Assembly: GCA_002308995.1 (NCBI GenBank)
Contig: DBWQ01000009.1
Coordinates: 62,001-126,000 of the forward strand
Direction: 5' to 3'
DNA from: Clostridiales bacterium UBA1234
GTDB taxonomy: Bacteria > Bacillota > Clostridia > TANB77 > UBA1234
Length of the DNA stretch: 64,000 nt
The notes beneath the pieces are model-generated. The model worked only from the letters and a program-made list of their open reading frames with translations, did no database searches and had not been told where the DNA came from. Positions 35,843-45,592 of this stretch are shown here, piece after piece. The translations under genes were made by a program, and so were the position numbers. Each line of letters starts with the position of its first letter. The stretch's first letter is position 1.

Positions 35843-35942
35843 ATTTCAAGAAGAAAAATGAGATTCGCTCTTTTCTTTTAAAAATACCTATGATAGAATA
35901 ATCATGTCAATCTTGAATGAAGGATAATTGGGGGGAAGCAGT

Positions 35943-36503
35943 TTGAATATATATGATTTTGATAAAACAATTTATCAAGGCGATTCTAGTTTTGATTTCT
36001 TTATGTTTAGCCTTTTTAAACACAAAAAAAACTTTTTAAAACTTCCTAAAATATTGTGGCGTGGGCTTAAGTTTAAATTACACATTTTACCCAAAAAAAC
36101 GTTTAAATCTACTGTGTTTGGCATTGTACAAAATGCGTCGGAACTTGAAAGGGATGTGGAAGAATTTTGGAATAAAAACGAGCATAAAATTAAAAAGTTT
36201 TATTTGGCACAAAAACAAGATGAGGACTTGATCATCTCTGCTTCACCAGAGTTTTTATTAAAACCAATTTGTCGTAGACTACAAGTGGCATTAATTGCAA
36301 CGGTGGTAGATACAAAAACAGGAGAATTAATAGGGGAGAACTGTCATGGTAAAGAAAAAGTAAAAAGGCTTGATCAAAAGTATCATGTATCGACTTGTGA
36401 TGAGTTTTATTCTGATTCTTTATGTGATGCACCGCTTGCAGAAATTGCTTCTAAAGCGTATTTAGTTAAAGGAGAAACTCTTGTAGAGTGGCCTCAAAAA
36501 TAA
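35943..36503 (+). CDS. HAD-superfamily phosphatase (IB type)
   Basis: 186 residues. The TTG start at 35943 is favoured because a GGGGGGAAG ribosome site precedes it and the protein then begins MNIYDFDKT, the HAD motif I (DxDxT) at its usual place. Motif II is the serine in IISASPEFL, the lysine is in GKEKVKRL, and motif III is DEFYSDSLCDAPLAE. This layout is that of phosphoserine-phosphatase-like subfamily IB enzymes. The substrate is unknown. It has a terminator immediately after and is convergent with a DUF1508 gene. Confidence 0.87.
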   Translation: MNIYDFDKTIYQGDSSFDFFMFSLFKHKKNFLKLPKILWRGLKFKLHILPKKTFKSTVFGIVQNASELERDVEEFWNKNEHKIKKFYLAQKQDEDLIISASPEFLLKPICRRLQVALIATVVDTKTGELIGENCHGKEKVKRLDQKYHVSTCDEFYSDSLCDAPLAEIASKAYLVKGETLVEWPQK

Positions 36504-36507
36504 ATCA

Positions 36508-36537
36508 AAAAACACGCTCATACAGAGCGTGTTTTTT
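36508..36537. terminator. Bidirectional terminator
   Basis: AAAACACGCTC / GAGCGTGTTTT stem with a 5-base loop, T6 on the plus strand. Confidence 0.88.
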
Positions 36538-36548
36538 GGTAATTGACA

Positions 36549-36935
36549 TTATTCATTGGTAGTAGTGGTTGTATCTTCGATTGTTGCATCTGGAGCATTG
36601 GTTTTAACAGATTCAATACCATTGGTGCAACCAGATATTTGAGAGTAGCCTTCGCTAGCAGCAATATTTTGACCATTTTTAGCAGTTAATCTAAAACGAT
36701 ATTCACCAGCTTTATCGGTGTAAATTTCAAATTTTGGATTTGTCTCCGTGGTGTATCCTTCTTTTGTTTGATCTTCGATATTAGCAATTGGAGCATTAGT
36801 TTTAACGCTCTCGATGCCATCTTTACAACTTGCAAGAGTAGAATAAACTTGAGATGTAGCAATTACTTGACCATTGCCAGCAACTAGATTAAAAGTATAA
36901 CCTGTAGAAGTTCCTTTAATAACGAATTTTCCCAT
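36549..36935 (-). CDS. Tandem DUF1508 (YegP-like) protein
   Basis: 128 residues from ATG 36935 with AGGAGG upstream on the minus strand. Two copies of the YegP/DUF1508 unit of about 55 residues each: FNLVAGNGQVIATSQVYSTL in the first and FRLTAKNGQNIAASEGYSQI in the second. Each is followed by IESVKTNAP. The tail is a Thr/Asp-rich stretch. YegP-type proteins are small beta-alpha domains of unknown biochemical role. Monocistronic. Confidence 0.9.
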   Translation of the reverse strand: MGKFVIKGTSTGYTFNLVAGNGQVIATSQVYSTLASCKDGIESVKTNAPIANIEDQTKEGYTTETNPKFEIYTDKAGEYRFRLTAKNGQNIAASEGYSQISGCTNGIESVKTNAPDATIEDTTTTTNE

Positions 36936-37187
36936 AAAAATACCTCCTAATAATTCTTGAATATGGTATTCAAGTATAGTGACAAAGAAACAAGAATTTC
37001 TTTGCTTTTCAATAGCCATTCATCAAAAAATTTGGCTATTTTCTTAATACACTAAGTTTATATGAAAAATGTAAAAAAAACAATATCAAAATGGAAATTT
37101 ATCGTGAAATATTTAATATGGACAGCTGTGAAAATATGATATAATAAAATCAATATAACGAGTACGAATGAAAAGGAAGTGAAGACG

Positions 37188-37640
37188 TTGGAAACTACGA
37201 AAAGGTATCAAAGAGCTTGCGTAGAGGTCTTGGAAGTACTAAAGCTTTTAAAACCAGAAGAGTTTAATAGAATTCCTAAAGAAAGAATTACACTCTATCA
37301 AAAGAATCAAGCAAGTGATTATACCCTCGAAATTGATGAACATCAAAAACTAACTACGCAAATATCCGATGATGCCAAACTCATTTTAGCAAATTTATTT
37401 GTAAGGTTTATTGCTTCTGATAAAGATCAAAAAAAGATATACGAACGTGAGAAAAAAGCCTATGTACAGCGTGAAATGCGTAGAATTGCGAAAGAAAAAG
37501 AAAAGGAATTACAGCAAGAAGGGTTGTCACAAGTACAAACAAAAGAAATGCAACATCAGAATCTTCCAATAGAAGCAAAGCCACAAACGTTTTTGGAAAA
37601 ATGGATAGATAAAGTGAAAAAAATATTGAAAATAGGGTGA
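37188..37640 (+). CDS. Uncharacterised small helical protein (paralogue of 43698-44159)
   Basis: 150 residues from TTG 37188, 9 bases after AAAAGGAAG; GTG 37179 lies inside that site. The N-terminal helical domain (YQRACVEVLEVLKLLKPEEF, then IPKERITLYQKN) and a middle segment (DDAKLILANLFVRFIA) are followed by a charged coiled stretch. An amphipathic C-terminal helix ends in WIDKVKKILKIG. The same order of elements is found in the protein at 43698, which ends in FFKKFLKK. The stop overlaps the next start, so the two genes are coupled. I do not recognise a function. Confidence 0.65.
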   Translation: METTKRYQRACVEVLEVLKLLKPEEFNRIPKERITLYQKNQASDYTLEIDEHQKLTTQISDDAKLILANLFVRFIASDKDQKKIYEREKKAYVQREMRRIAKEKEKELQQEGLSQVQTKEMQHQNLPIEAKPQTFLEKWIDKVKKILKIG

Positions 37641-39526
37641 TTTTATTGGAAAAAGGGATTACTTTTGATACGATTTGGGCTGAAAAGGAAACGCTTCATT
37701 TTGAAAATACGCATTTTGAGGAGAATTTAACAGCACTTTTTCGTGATGAGTATGCTCCTAAATCAGATACCGCGGATTACGATGATAACAAAATTTTAAG
37801 GCAGGAGCGAGAAGAAGAAAAAAGAAGAAGAGAGCATGATCCTAATGCGAATCGTTTTTTAACACCATATTATGATAAGTATTATGCTCAAATTGCGGTG
37901 GGACAGCTTCCTAGTTTTTTAAGAACTACTCGCGTTTTGAGTGCTACTAAGTTCCAAAATGGGAAAAAGCCAGAAATGGAAGCAGAATTTAACGCATTCA
38001 CACAAGAAGAAAAACAGCAGACGCATTTAGCGTTATTAAAAGAACTTGCCATTATTTATGCTCGTAAGGCCAACTTGGCAAATCGTGAAAAATATACTAA
38101 TGTTAATGCTATGAGCAAAAAAGATGCTGCTATGGAAAACTTTATGTTGTATGCTACAAAATATAATGCGCAAGTGCCACCAAGAGAGCAAATACATTTT
38201 TGCATTTCAAATGATGTGGTAAAAGGACCATTGTTAGATGCTAGTGTTCCTGGTTTTACAAGACTATCGGTGCATTTTGGTAGTGAGGAAAATCTTATAA
38301 GGACTCTCAAAAATGTGAGTTTTACGTTAGAGCAAGAGGGAATGCAAAGCCCATATAGGAAGAATCGTTTTGCAGAAATTAACGTAGATGAAGTATATTC
38401 TCAAGGAGTTAATTTGAATCGATATGAGGTATTTGAAACTGGGTTATTAACAAGAAACTATAGTCGTAGTGCTAAAAAGTGTATTGAGCAAATCAAAGAG
38501 ATGGATTCAAGTAAACTAAAGTGTTTTGCTTGCTTTGTATATCCAGAGCTAAATGATAGAGAAATATCTTATTTGGCAGAAATGGCAGGAATCGGCGAAA
38601 GCGAACTGATTCGTTTAGAAGGAATTCTGAGAGGAAGAGCCAAACAGAAAGATCCTCAAAAAAGGAGAACAGCTTATTTACAAGGCTTTTTATTGGGTGC
38701 TAAAGAGCAAGATATTCCTAAAAAACTTGGTGAAACATTTGATTTATACATGATGGGAGAGGCTGTTTTTGAGGAAAATGTGAATTTATCGGCTTATATA
38801 GGTATCCTGCAGGAAAGTGGTGTGAATGAAAATCATATTCGAGAGTTTTGTGAACAGACGGTAAATCGTGTTTTTACCAAAGAACAAGGAAATGCCTTTA
38901 CGGCGTATATGCTAAAAGAGGATGAAGAAGGGCTTCCTATTTTGGATAGAGAAGCGTTTTGTCCAGTGTTTCAAAGAGTTGATATGGAAACAAAACTTAG
39001 AATATTAGGGAATCTACTGAAAGAACGTGATGCAGGACTCGATTTATCTAGCATCAAAATGGAGGAGATAACGGAGAATGAATTAGGCTTTTTGCACGCG
39101 ATTCAAGAGACACATTTGGATAATGTGAGTTTTATCAAAGAAATGGTAGAACCTTTATTAAAAATAAAAGATGGAGTAGTTCCGGGGGAAGAAGAAGCTT
39201 TGTTAGAAGAAGCCTATACTGCGTATCAATTATTAGTGGAAGATTCCAATGATAGTATCTCGGAAAAAGCGATGGCAGCACAATTTCATACTCTTTTAGT
39301 AGAAGCAGAAGTGGAGGAAGAACTCATTCAAACCTTTGTGAGTACATATGACATGGATGAAACTCACTCGAATGTGTATAAGTCTTTGCGAGATGATGTT
39401 GTGCCAGAAGTTTTGGTAGAGGCGAGAAAAGAAGTTGAAGGAGCAGAAGTAAGAGCGATAAGTAGTCAGCAAAGAGAGGAAAGACTTAGTGAAGAGAAAG
39501 GAAAAAATGGAAAGAAGAGTCGTTAA
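37637..39526 (+). CDS. Large uncharacterised protein
   Basis: About 629 residues (GTG 37637, overlapping the previous stop; TTG 37646 is an alternative). It is soluble, mostly helical and acidic overall, with no transmembrane segment and no motif I can tie to a family. Residues 55-75 are a strongly charged EEEKRRREHDPN block. A region around residues 290-370 (LKCFACFVYPELNDREISYLAEMAGI) looks like a compact helical domain. The C-terminus is a coiled, charged tail. It belongs to the orphan cluster at 37-44 kb, coupled to the small protein upstream. Function unknown. Confidence 0.65.
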   Translation: MILLEKGITFDTIWAEKETLHFENTHFEENLTALFRDEYAPKSDTADYDDNKILRQEREEEKRRREHDPNANRFLTPYYDKYYAQIAVGQLPSFLRTTRVLSATKFQNGKKPEMEAEFNAFTQEEKQQTHLALLKELAIIYARKANLANREKYTNVNAMSKKDAAMENFMLYATKYNAQVPPREQIHFCISNDVVKGPLLDASVPGFTRLSVHFGSEENLIRTLKNVSFTLEQEGMQSPYRKNRFAEINVDEVYSQGVNLNRYEVFETGLLTRNYSRSAKKCIEQIKEMDSSKLKCFACFVYPELNDREISYLAEMAGIGESELIRLEGILRGRAKQKDPQKRRTAYLQGFLLGAKEQDIPKKLGETFDLYMMGEAVFEENVNLSAYIGILQESGVNENHIREFCEQTVNRVFTKEQGNAFTAYMLKEDEEGLPILDREAFCPVFQRVDMETKLRILGNLLKERDAGLDLSSIKMEEITENELGFLHAIQETHLDNVSFIKEMVEPLLKIKDGVVPGEEEALLEEAYTAYQLLVEDSNDSISEKAMAAQFHTLLVEAEVEEELIQTFVSTYDMDETHSNVYKSLRDDVVPEVLVEARKEVEGAEVRAISSQQREERLSEEKGKNGKKSR

Positions 39527-39530
39527 TAAG

Positions 39531-39559
39531 TTGACATAAACAAAGAATGGTGGTATAAT
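39531..39559 (+). promoter_or_regulatory. Consensus promoter before 39596 gene
   Basis: TTGACA, 17-base spacer, TATAAT, all consensus. Confidence 0.9.
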
Positions 39560-39595
39560 GTCGTGGCTAACGAATAGAAAAGGGGGCAGGAATCA

Positions 39596-39829
39596 ATGAG
39601 TATCGAGGCTGTCAATACGTCTCTGCAGGAGGTATTAAACAAATTTGCAGAGGCAAAACCGGTGGAAGGAATGCAGGTTTCTTACTTACTGCTGGTATCC
39701 GAAATCATGAGGATGTATGATAAATACATTAGGTGTTTAGAAGACAAAAAAGAGGATGAAGCTGTGGAATTTGCCGAAATGATAGAAGGCAGAATCTCCA
39801 TAGCAAAACAAAACCATATGTTCGGCTAA
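39596..39829 (+). CDS. Small uncharacterised protein
   Basis: 77 residues, helical, with no cysteine, no signal peptide and no known motif. A hydrophobic central segment (VSYLLLVSEIMRMYDKYIRC) could be a buried helix of a small bundle. It has its own perfect promoter and a terminator, so it is transcribed alone and probably strongly, inside the orphan cluster. Ribosome site AGGGGGCAGG precedes the ATG. Confidence 0.7.
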   Translation: MSIEAVNTSLQEVLNKFAEAKPVEGMQVSYLLLVSEIMRMYDKYIRCLEDKKEDEAVEFAEMIEGRISIAKQNHMFG

Positions 39830-39836
39830 AATTAGG

Positions 39837-39887
39837 AAGAAGATTGTATTTCTCTAAAAGAGGGGTGCAATCTTCTATTTTTTTGCC
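39837..39887 (+). terminator. Terminator
   Basis: AGAAGATTG / CAATCTTCT stem with a large loop containing TCTCTAAAAGAGG, then T7. Confidence 0.75.
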
Positions 39888-39915
39888 TCAAAGCCCTCAA
39901 ATATAGGCATTCCAA

Positions 39916-39944
39916 TTGACATAATATGTATAAAATGGTATAAT
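39916..39944 (+). promoter_or_regulatory. Consensus promoter before 40005 gene
   Basis: TTGACA, 17-base spacer, TATAAT, 61 bases before the coding start. Confidence 0.88.
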
Positions 39945-40004
39945 AATAATGGTATTAATGAGATAAACAGAGAGAGAATTTAGAATAGAAAGAGGGAGAT
40001 TACT

Positions 40005-43000
40005 ATGGCACTACATGCAGGAATTTTACCAGCTGCTTATTATGAGGCAAGACTTTCAATAGTTTCTAAGTTTTTAGATCATGCCAAAGAAGGAAGTATA
40101 CTATACGAAGCATTAGCCAAAAAAGAAGAAAAACTAACCGCCAAATTGGAACTAAAAGACCAAAAAAAGAGTATTAAAACTATTTTTAAAGACGATCCGG
40201 AATGTAATAAAATACGAGACCAATTAAAAGTACTAGAAGCGAGAAGACGCACGCTGATGAAAGCCAAAGCGTGCATTTTGCGTGCCAAAAGAAAGAATCT
40301 TCCTTATAACCCTGCTGAACTAGATAGTATTAATGCGGAGTTAGATCAACTAGTGGGAAGTATCAGCCAATTGAAGATGTTTCTTGATGACCGTAAATAT
40401 GAATTAACCATGGAGCAAGGAATGGTGTATAACCGCATTCAAACTTCGTATGATAATTCTTATGCAGCATTGGGTGATTTGCGTGAAGATAATAGAACGA
40501 TGGGCTTTGGCAATGTGAAAAGAGCTGCAAGGGGCGAATTAGGTGAACCTGCAGGTAGAGCTACTAACCAAAATACACCTGGACAGAATGCACAAGGAAA
40601 TCCAACTCCTACCCGTAGCTTAGATAACTCTGGTTATGGACCAGGAAAGGCAGGTGCCTATGGCACTGGTACGCCTGGTGGCTATGGCCCTGGAAATGCA
40701 GGAGGCAATGGACCAGGTAGTTCTTATAGTGGATCTTATGGACCAGATTCAGGATTACCAGATAACTATACATACAAACATGATAGAGAAGATAGTAGAA
40801 CAGGTAGTAAGGCTCGTTCTACCAAAGAACAAAGAGAAGCATTTATGAAAAACTTAAATTTACAGTACAATCTTGATCCAGAAGAAGCAAAAAAGGAGTA
40901 TGTGGAAGCTAAGAAAGTTTTAAGAAAAGTAAAATCACTAGATAGAACGATTGCAGAAGAGACAGAAAAGATAAAACTATTTGGGAAAAAGCAAGAATTA
41001 GAGAAATTAAAAGCGGAGTATGCAGGTAGAGAAACATTAATAAATGATATGGATGCCTATATTAAGAGCTATCGATTGGTTAGTGATATTTTATATGCTA
41101 AGACACTAGAAGGTGATCCAAAGCAAAAAGATGCACTCGATAAAAAGACAGCGTTTATTAATAAACAGTTGGGGTTATCACCTGCAGATGCCAAAGATGA
41201 AGAAAAGAGAAAAGTAGCCATTCAAAAGACGGTTGATCAGTATAATGCATTTGCTAAAAAGCATCCAGGTCTTCCACTCATTACCGACATCGATAAGGTA
41301 GATAAAGAAGATTTAGATAAAAAGAATTTTATTTTTATGAAACTTGTGATGGACGACAAGGAGTATACAACCAAGAAAAAATCTGATGCAGATATTATCA
41401 AAGAGATGAAGGAACATCTTACTACCAAAAAGAAAGCCTTGGAAGGAAAAATCACAGGGTTAGAAAAGGAACTTGAAGGAAAAACGATTCCAACCGAAAA
41501 GGAAGCCGAAGAAGCGGTGAAAGTAATAGAACAAGCAAATGCTGAAAAGAAAAACATAGATGTGAAAGAAGCTGAAAGAGTGGTAGCTTTGTATGAAACA
41601 GCACATCCAGAAGTAAAATCAGCAGAACCGGAAAAAGAGGAGGAAGAACCAGATCCTGAACCAAAAGGATTAACAGATAAAGAAAAACTTGAAAAGGCAC
41701 GTGAAAGAAGAGAAAAATTTGTTGAACAAGAAAAGAAAATCGCAGAAGAAATTGCAAAAATGCAAAAGCAATTGGATGCATACGATTCATTGCAAGCAAA
41801 GAAGGAGACAATAGAAGCAAAGAAAAGTGAACGTAAGGATGATTTGCATAATATTGAACCAATCAGGGAACTAGCAAAAGAAGAAAAAGAACGTCAAGAA
41901 AAAATGAAACAACTAGTACCAATGATCGAGTTATATCCAATTATCAAAGCGTATAACTACTGTTTTAATGATGACACGAGACCTCCTGTTGCTCCAAGTG
42001 ATGAGATGAAACAAAAAGTGAAAGAGTTATTTGAAGCAAGAAAGGATGAAATAAGAACACTATTCCCAGATGCTTTTGAAGAAAAGGATGGGGAGATGGA
42101 AATTAGATCAAATCAGAGCCTAATGAAGGTATTAGATGGTATTGCAACAAGTGTTAATGAGTTTAATGCACAAGCTAATGGGTATGTACCAATGTTAAAA
42201 GATGTGAAAGGAGCAGAGCTTTTAACTAGTCCAGAAAGCTTTGAACAAGAGCAAGATAAATTAACCAATGGGGTTCAGACAAGTCTAGAAGCGATGAATG
42301 ATTTGGTAGTTCGTGATGAAAATACGATTCATATGTGTGATACAAGATGTCAAGCAATGCAAGAAGAAATTGATACGTTAACTTCAGAAATACAAACTAT
42401 CGCAGAAATATCCGACACAGAGCATGAACGTCTTAAGAGAGAGATGGAAAGTCGTCAAGAACAATTAGAAAGAACAAGGCGTTGGATTGCGGAAAAAGAT
42501 ACAGAAATTTCCGATTATGAACAAAAAATAGCAGAAGCAGAGAAAAAGGCAGAACCAGAACCTGAGCCAGAACCAGAGCCAGAACCAGATGAAAAGGCAG
42601 AGCCAAATCCTGATGATGCGAAAATGAAAGAGGAAAAGAGAAAACAGGATTTCCAAAAATTAAAGGAATTACACGAAAGCTATACAGAAGAAATTCGTAA
42701 AGATAGTCATGGAACCCCTGTGGCCGTATTTATCAATAATGATACTCATGAGATAGAAGACGATCCTAACTTGCAAAAGCAACTACTCTTTGCTAGTATG
42801 TGGAGTGCTGCTGCCGGAAAAATACTTGCAGGTGGAAAAACGACTGCTTTTGACCAAACAAATGAAGAATTTTATTTAAGATTTAGCCAAGCGATAGAAG
42901 ATGCTAGAGGGGAAGATGGAAGTCTAGATGTAGATGCTCTTATTGAAATGGCAGATCATGATAGGTATAAACATGCAAGAGGGATTGTTGATACAATGCT

Positions 43001-43637
43001 TAGAACAAATCTTCCAGAAGAGTTTAGAGCAGCATCTGAGACAAATGTGTTAGCATATTATGATAGCGTACAGATAGATGCCCCATCACCTGAGCTAACA
43101 CCAGAACCTGAGCCAACATCAGCTCCTGAGCCAACATCATCACCAGAGCCAGAGCTAACACCAGAACCTGAGCCAACATCAGCTCCTGAACCAACACCAG
43201 ATCTTGCAGATTCAGAAGAACCTGTCCCAGCAGAAGAAACCACATCAGAGAAAAATGACACAGAAGAGTTTGAATTTAATGTGACAGATGTGGAAGAAGA
43301 TTCATCATGGGATCCAAGTAAGGAGTATTTATTTACAGACTATCTTAGGGATTTACATGCAAAAGAAAAAGAAGGAATCCCTATTCCAGGTGCTCCAGAT
43401 CCAGTTGAAGGGGTAGAAGAAGATAATCCAACGTTAGAAGAAAACATTCAAGAAGAACCTACTTCAGAAGAACCTAAACCACTAACATTTGGTCAAAAAG
43501 TGGGAAGGATGGTTGTTTTACATAAAGATGCGGGTACAAGAATAGGCGATGTAAAACATGCAGAGCAGGATATTGAGGTAAAAGCTAGAGGGCAAGATTC
43601 TAAACAACAGGATAAGAGTCAAGGACGTGGTGATTAA
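40005..43637 (+). CDS. Giant coiled-coil protein with Pro-Glu repeats
   Basis: 1210 residues with no signal peptide or transmembrane helix. Residues 1-160 are a charged helical domain. About 190-265 is a Gly/Pro/Tyr/Asn-rich disordered stretch (GYGPG-type repeats). About 275-870 is almost continuous charged coiled coil, interrupted by PDPEP-type segments. Two short proline-glutamate runs (near 850 and 1030-1070, the second with SAPEPTSSPEP-type repeats) act as spacers around a folded block at 880-1020. It looks like a scaffold or filament protein. I do not recognise it. It is flanked by strong promoters and lies in the orphan cluster. Confidence 0.7.
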   Translation: MALHAGILPAAYYEARLSIVSKFLDHAKEGSILYEALAKKEEKLTAKLELKDQKKSIKTIFKDDPECNKIRDQLKVLEARRRTLMKAKACILRAKRKNLPYNPAELDSINAELDQLVGSISQLKMFLDDRKYELTMEQGMVYNRIQTSYDNSYAALGDLREDNRTMGFGNVKRAARGELGEPAGRATNQNTPGQNAQGNPTPTRSLDNSGYGPGKAGAYGTGTPGGYGPGNAGGNGPGSSYSGSYGPDSGLPDNYTYKHDREDSRTGSKARSTKEQREAFMKNLNLQYNLDPEEAKKEYVEAKKVLRKVKSLDRTIAEETEKIKLFGKKQELEKLKAEYAGRETLINDMDAYIKSYRLVSDILYAKTLEGDPKQKDALDKKTAFINKQLGLSPADAKDEEKRKVAIQKTVDQYNAFAKKHPGLPLITDIDKVDKEDLDKKNFIFMKLVMDDKEYTTKKKSDADIIKEMKEHLTTKKKALEGKITGLEKELEGKTIPTEKEAEEAVKVIEQANAEKKNIDVKEAERVVALYETAHPEVKSAEPEKEEEEPDPEPKGLTDKEKLEKARERREKFVEQEKKIAEEIAKMQKQLDAYDSLQAKKETIEAKKSERKDDLHNIEPIRELAKEEKERQEKMKQLVPMIELYPIIKAYNYCFNDDTRPPVAPSDEMKQKVKELFEARKDEIRTLFPDAFEEKDGEMEIRSNQSLMKVLDGIATSVNEFNAQANGYVPMLKDVKGAELLTSPESFEQEQDKLTNGVQTSLEAMNDLVVRDENTIHMCDTRCQAMQEEIDTLTSEIQTIAEISDTEHERLKREMESRQEQLERTRRWIAEKDTEISDYEQKIAEAEKKAEPEPEPEPEPEPDEKAEPNPDDAKMKEEKRKQDFQKLKELHESYTEEIRKDSHGTPVAVFINNDTHEIEDDPNLQKQLLFASMWSAAAGKILAGGKTTAFDQTNEEFYLRFSQAIEDARGEDGSLDVDALIEMADHDRYKHARGIVDTMLRTNLPEEFRAASETNVLAYYDSVQIDAPSPELTPEPEPTSAPEPTSSPEPELTPEPEPTSAPEPTPDLADSEEPVPAEETTSEKNDTEEFEFNVTDVEEDSSWDPSKEYLFTDYLRDLHAKEKEGIPIPGAPDPVEGVEEDNPTLEENIQEEPTSEEPKPLTFGQKVGRMVVLHKDAGTRIGDVKHAEQDIEVKARGQDSKQQDKSQGRGD

Positions 43638-43644
43638 GAAGCAG

Positions 43645-43673
43645 TTGACAATTCTTTCACTTTCATGTAACAT
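43645..43673 (+). promoter_or_regulatory. Promoter before 43698 gene
   Basis: TTGACA, 17-base spacer, TAACAT. Confidence 0.6.
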
Positions 43674-43697
43674 AAAAGTGCATGAGGTGGCGATGAA

Positions 43698-44159
43698 ATG
43701 GATAAAAAAAACAAAGAAATGTATTCAGAAGTTTATGGAATGCTTAAAGCCTTAGGGGAGGAATTTATTCAAAAAATTCCTCCTAAGTTACTAGATATTA
43801 TTAAAAATAACAGACTTGAAGGATATGAGCCGATTTATACTTTTGAAAAGAGTTTGCTAGAACAAAATCTGAAACGTGAAAGCATTGCAATGCTTGCGTT
43901 ATTGCATTTAAATTATTGGTGTGAAACAGAAGAACAAAAAAATGAATTAAATGCTATTTTGGAGAAAAACGAAAAAGAGTATAAAGAAAAGATGCGTGAG
44001 CAATATTCTTCTCAAAACATGTTTGCTAAAATCAATGAAGCAAGAGAAAAACAAAGGATTCAAGAAGAAGAAATGAAAAAGATTGCACAAATGGTAGAAG
44101 AAACGGCTCCGCAAGAGGTTCCAAAAGAGGGTTTTTTCAAGAAGTTTTTAAAAAAATAG
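43698..44159 (+). CDS. Uncharacterised small helical protein (paralogue of 37188-37640)
   Basis: 153 residues; GAGGTGG lies 7 bases before the ATG. N-terminal EVYGMLKALGEEFIQKIPPKLLDIIKNN is followed by LKRESIAMLALLHLNYWC, a pattern I have seen in small proteins of gut Clostridia but whose function is unknown. Then come a charged coiled tail and an amphipathic basic end FFKKFLKK. The same plan is seen at 37188, suggesting duplication at both borders of the orphan cluster. The basic amphipathic tail might bind membranes (inference). Confidence 0.7.
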   Translation: MDKKNKEMYSEVYGMLKALGEEFIQKIPPKLLDIIKNNRLEGYEPIYTFEKSLLEQNLKRESIAMLALLHLNYWCETEEQKNELNAILEKNEKEYKEKMREQYSSQNMFAKINEAREKQRIQEEEMKKIAQMVEETAPQEVPKEGFFKKFLKK

Positions 44160-44172
44160 AATTAGTTTTAAG

Positions 44173-44205
44173 AAAGACCTTATTTGCAAATAAGGTCTTT
44201 TTTTT
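44173..44205 (+). terminator. Terminator
   Basis: AAAGACCTTATTT / AAATAAGGTCTTT thirteen-base perfect stem, 2-base loop, T8. Confidence 0.93.
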
Positions 44206-44265
44206 GCCCACTGATATGGTATAATAAGAATGACTTAGTAGAGATAGATACGAGGTGAGGTAGGG

Positions 44266-45460
44266 GTGAACGAGAGTCATTTAAGTTTAAAAATAGTAAA
44301 AAAGCAAAATAACAAGGTAACCATCTGTACACTTGTTTTAGTGATGATGTCTGTCATGATATATGTTTGCCTCAATGTGGTACTTCCTTATTTAAATGGT
44401 GAGACAAAGGCGCCCGATTGGAATAATCCTCCTAATCTTATTACCATGGTAGAAAGTGAGAAGTCAGGAGAACAAATCCCTATTTCTACAGTTGATTTAG
44501 GAGAAGAACGAGTCATCCCACTTAAGTTTGAAGAAACATATGAGCCAAAGGATTATACCTTAGTCGATGATCGGAGCATGGACAGAAGAAGAAAAACAAA
44601 CTTACCAAGAGCTAATTTTTCATACAGTTCCTAAATATGTGATATCTGCGGTTACCGTAAGAACAAGTCCATCATCGAATAGCCCTATTCTAGAAACCCT
44701 TCAAGAGGGAGATAAAGTACTATTAAAAAGCACAGGTGCTACCTATGATACGATTATTTTTCAAAATCAATTGGCGTATATTAGGACTCAATTTTTATCA
44801 GATAAGCAATTGAAAAATCGTGATGTCATATTAAGAATTCGCGATTTAGATCCCAATGCACCAATGGTCGCACTTACTTTTGACGATGGTCCCAATCCAA
44901 TTGCTACGCCTAAAATCCTAGATACGCTCGAAAAATACGAAGCCATTGCGACATTTTTTGATTTAGGAAGTCTAGTGGAACGTTTTCCAGAAGTAGTAAA
45001 AAGAGAAGAAGCAATTGGCTGCGAAGTGGGATGCCATTCGTATGCTCATAAGAATTTAGTTACTTTAACCGCAGAGGAAATAGAGGAGGATTTAGAAAAG
45101 GCGGAAGCAGCGTTTCAAAAAGTGTTGGGGCATAAACCATACCTATATCGCCCTCCGTATGGCAATATCAATAGTACCGTCAAAGAAGTGTTAGATTATC
45201 CATTAATCACCTGGAACATTGATTCTTTGGATTGGAAACTAAAAAATAAAAGCAAGAATTTAGCTCAAATTCGAAAAACAAAAAACTATGATGGACACAT
45301 TATCTTAATGCATTCTATTTATAATACAACGGCAGATACTGTGGCAATATTGGTCCCAGAGCTCATTCAACAAGGGTATCAACTAGTAACAGTACCTGAA
45401 CTTGCGTATTATAAGCTAGGGATCAATTTAAGAACAAGGACAGTCTATAATGGTTTTTAA
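44266..45460 (+). CDS. SH3-domain polysaccharide deacetylase, split by +1 shift at CGG
   Basis: The joined product is about 397 residues. It has an N-terminal transmembrane anchor (about 18-42), a linker, a bacterial SH3-like domain (VISAVTVRTSPSSNSPILETLQEGDKV, about 125-180), and a NodB-type deacetylase domain. That domain shows LTFDDGPNP (motif 1), GCHSYAHKNL (motif 2, HSxxH), RPPYGNIN (motif 3), DWKLKN (motif 4) and ILMHS (motif 5). It removes acetyl groups from cell-wall sugars outside the cell. The frame breaks at 44572: GAT GAT CGG AGC runs on about 20 codons and stops. Skipping one C gives GAT GAT GGA GCA TGG ACA, joining linker to SH3 without a gap. GTG start. Confidence 0.88.
44572..44574 (+). 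other. CGG +1 frameshift site in the polysaccharide deacetylase gene
   Basis: Codons GTC GAT GAT CGG AGC in frame one. Skipping C gives GGA GCA TGG ACA GAA. The glycine is in a linker, so unlike the other sites it cannot be checked against a strict motif. Confidence 0.75.
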
Positions 45461-45488
45461 AGAAAAATGGAAAAAACGGCAGTTTTGG

Positions 45489-45518
45489 TTGACATATGTT
45501 GGTAATTTTTGATATAAT
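45489..45518 (+). promoter_or_regulatory. Promoter of the 58-residue gene
   Basis: TTGACA, 18-base spacer, TATAAT. The leader is about 70 bases long. Confidence 0.8.
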
Positions 45519-45592
45519 AATAGAGGACAAAGACGGAAGTTTCATTAGCTGCAAACGTCAAATTTGCATGAGGGAAAGGAGAATGAGGTAAG

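Noticed and set aside
42540..43260. Tandem repeats that could be taken for a CRISPR array
   Set aside because: They lie in frame in the 1210-residue protein and encode Pro-Glu-type spacers; there are no unique spacers of equal length.
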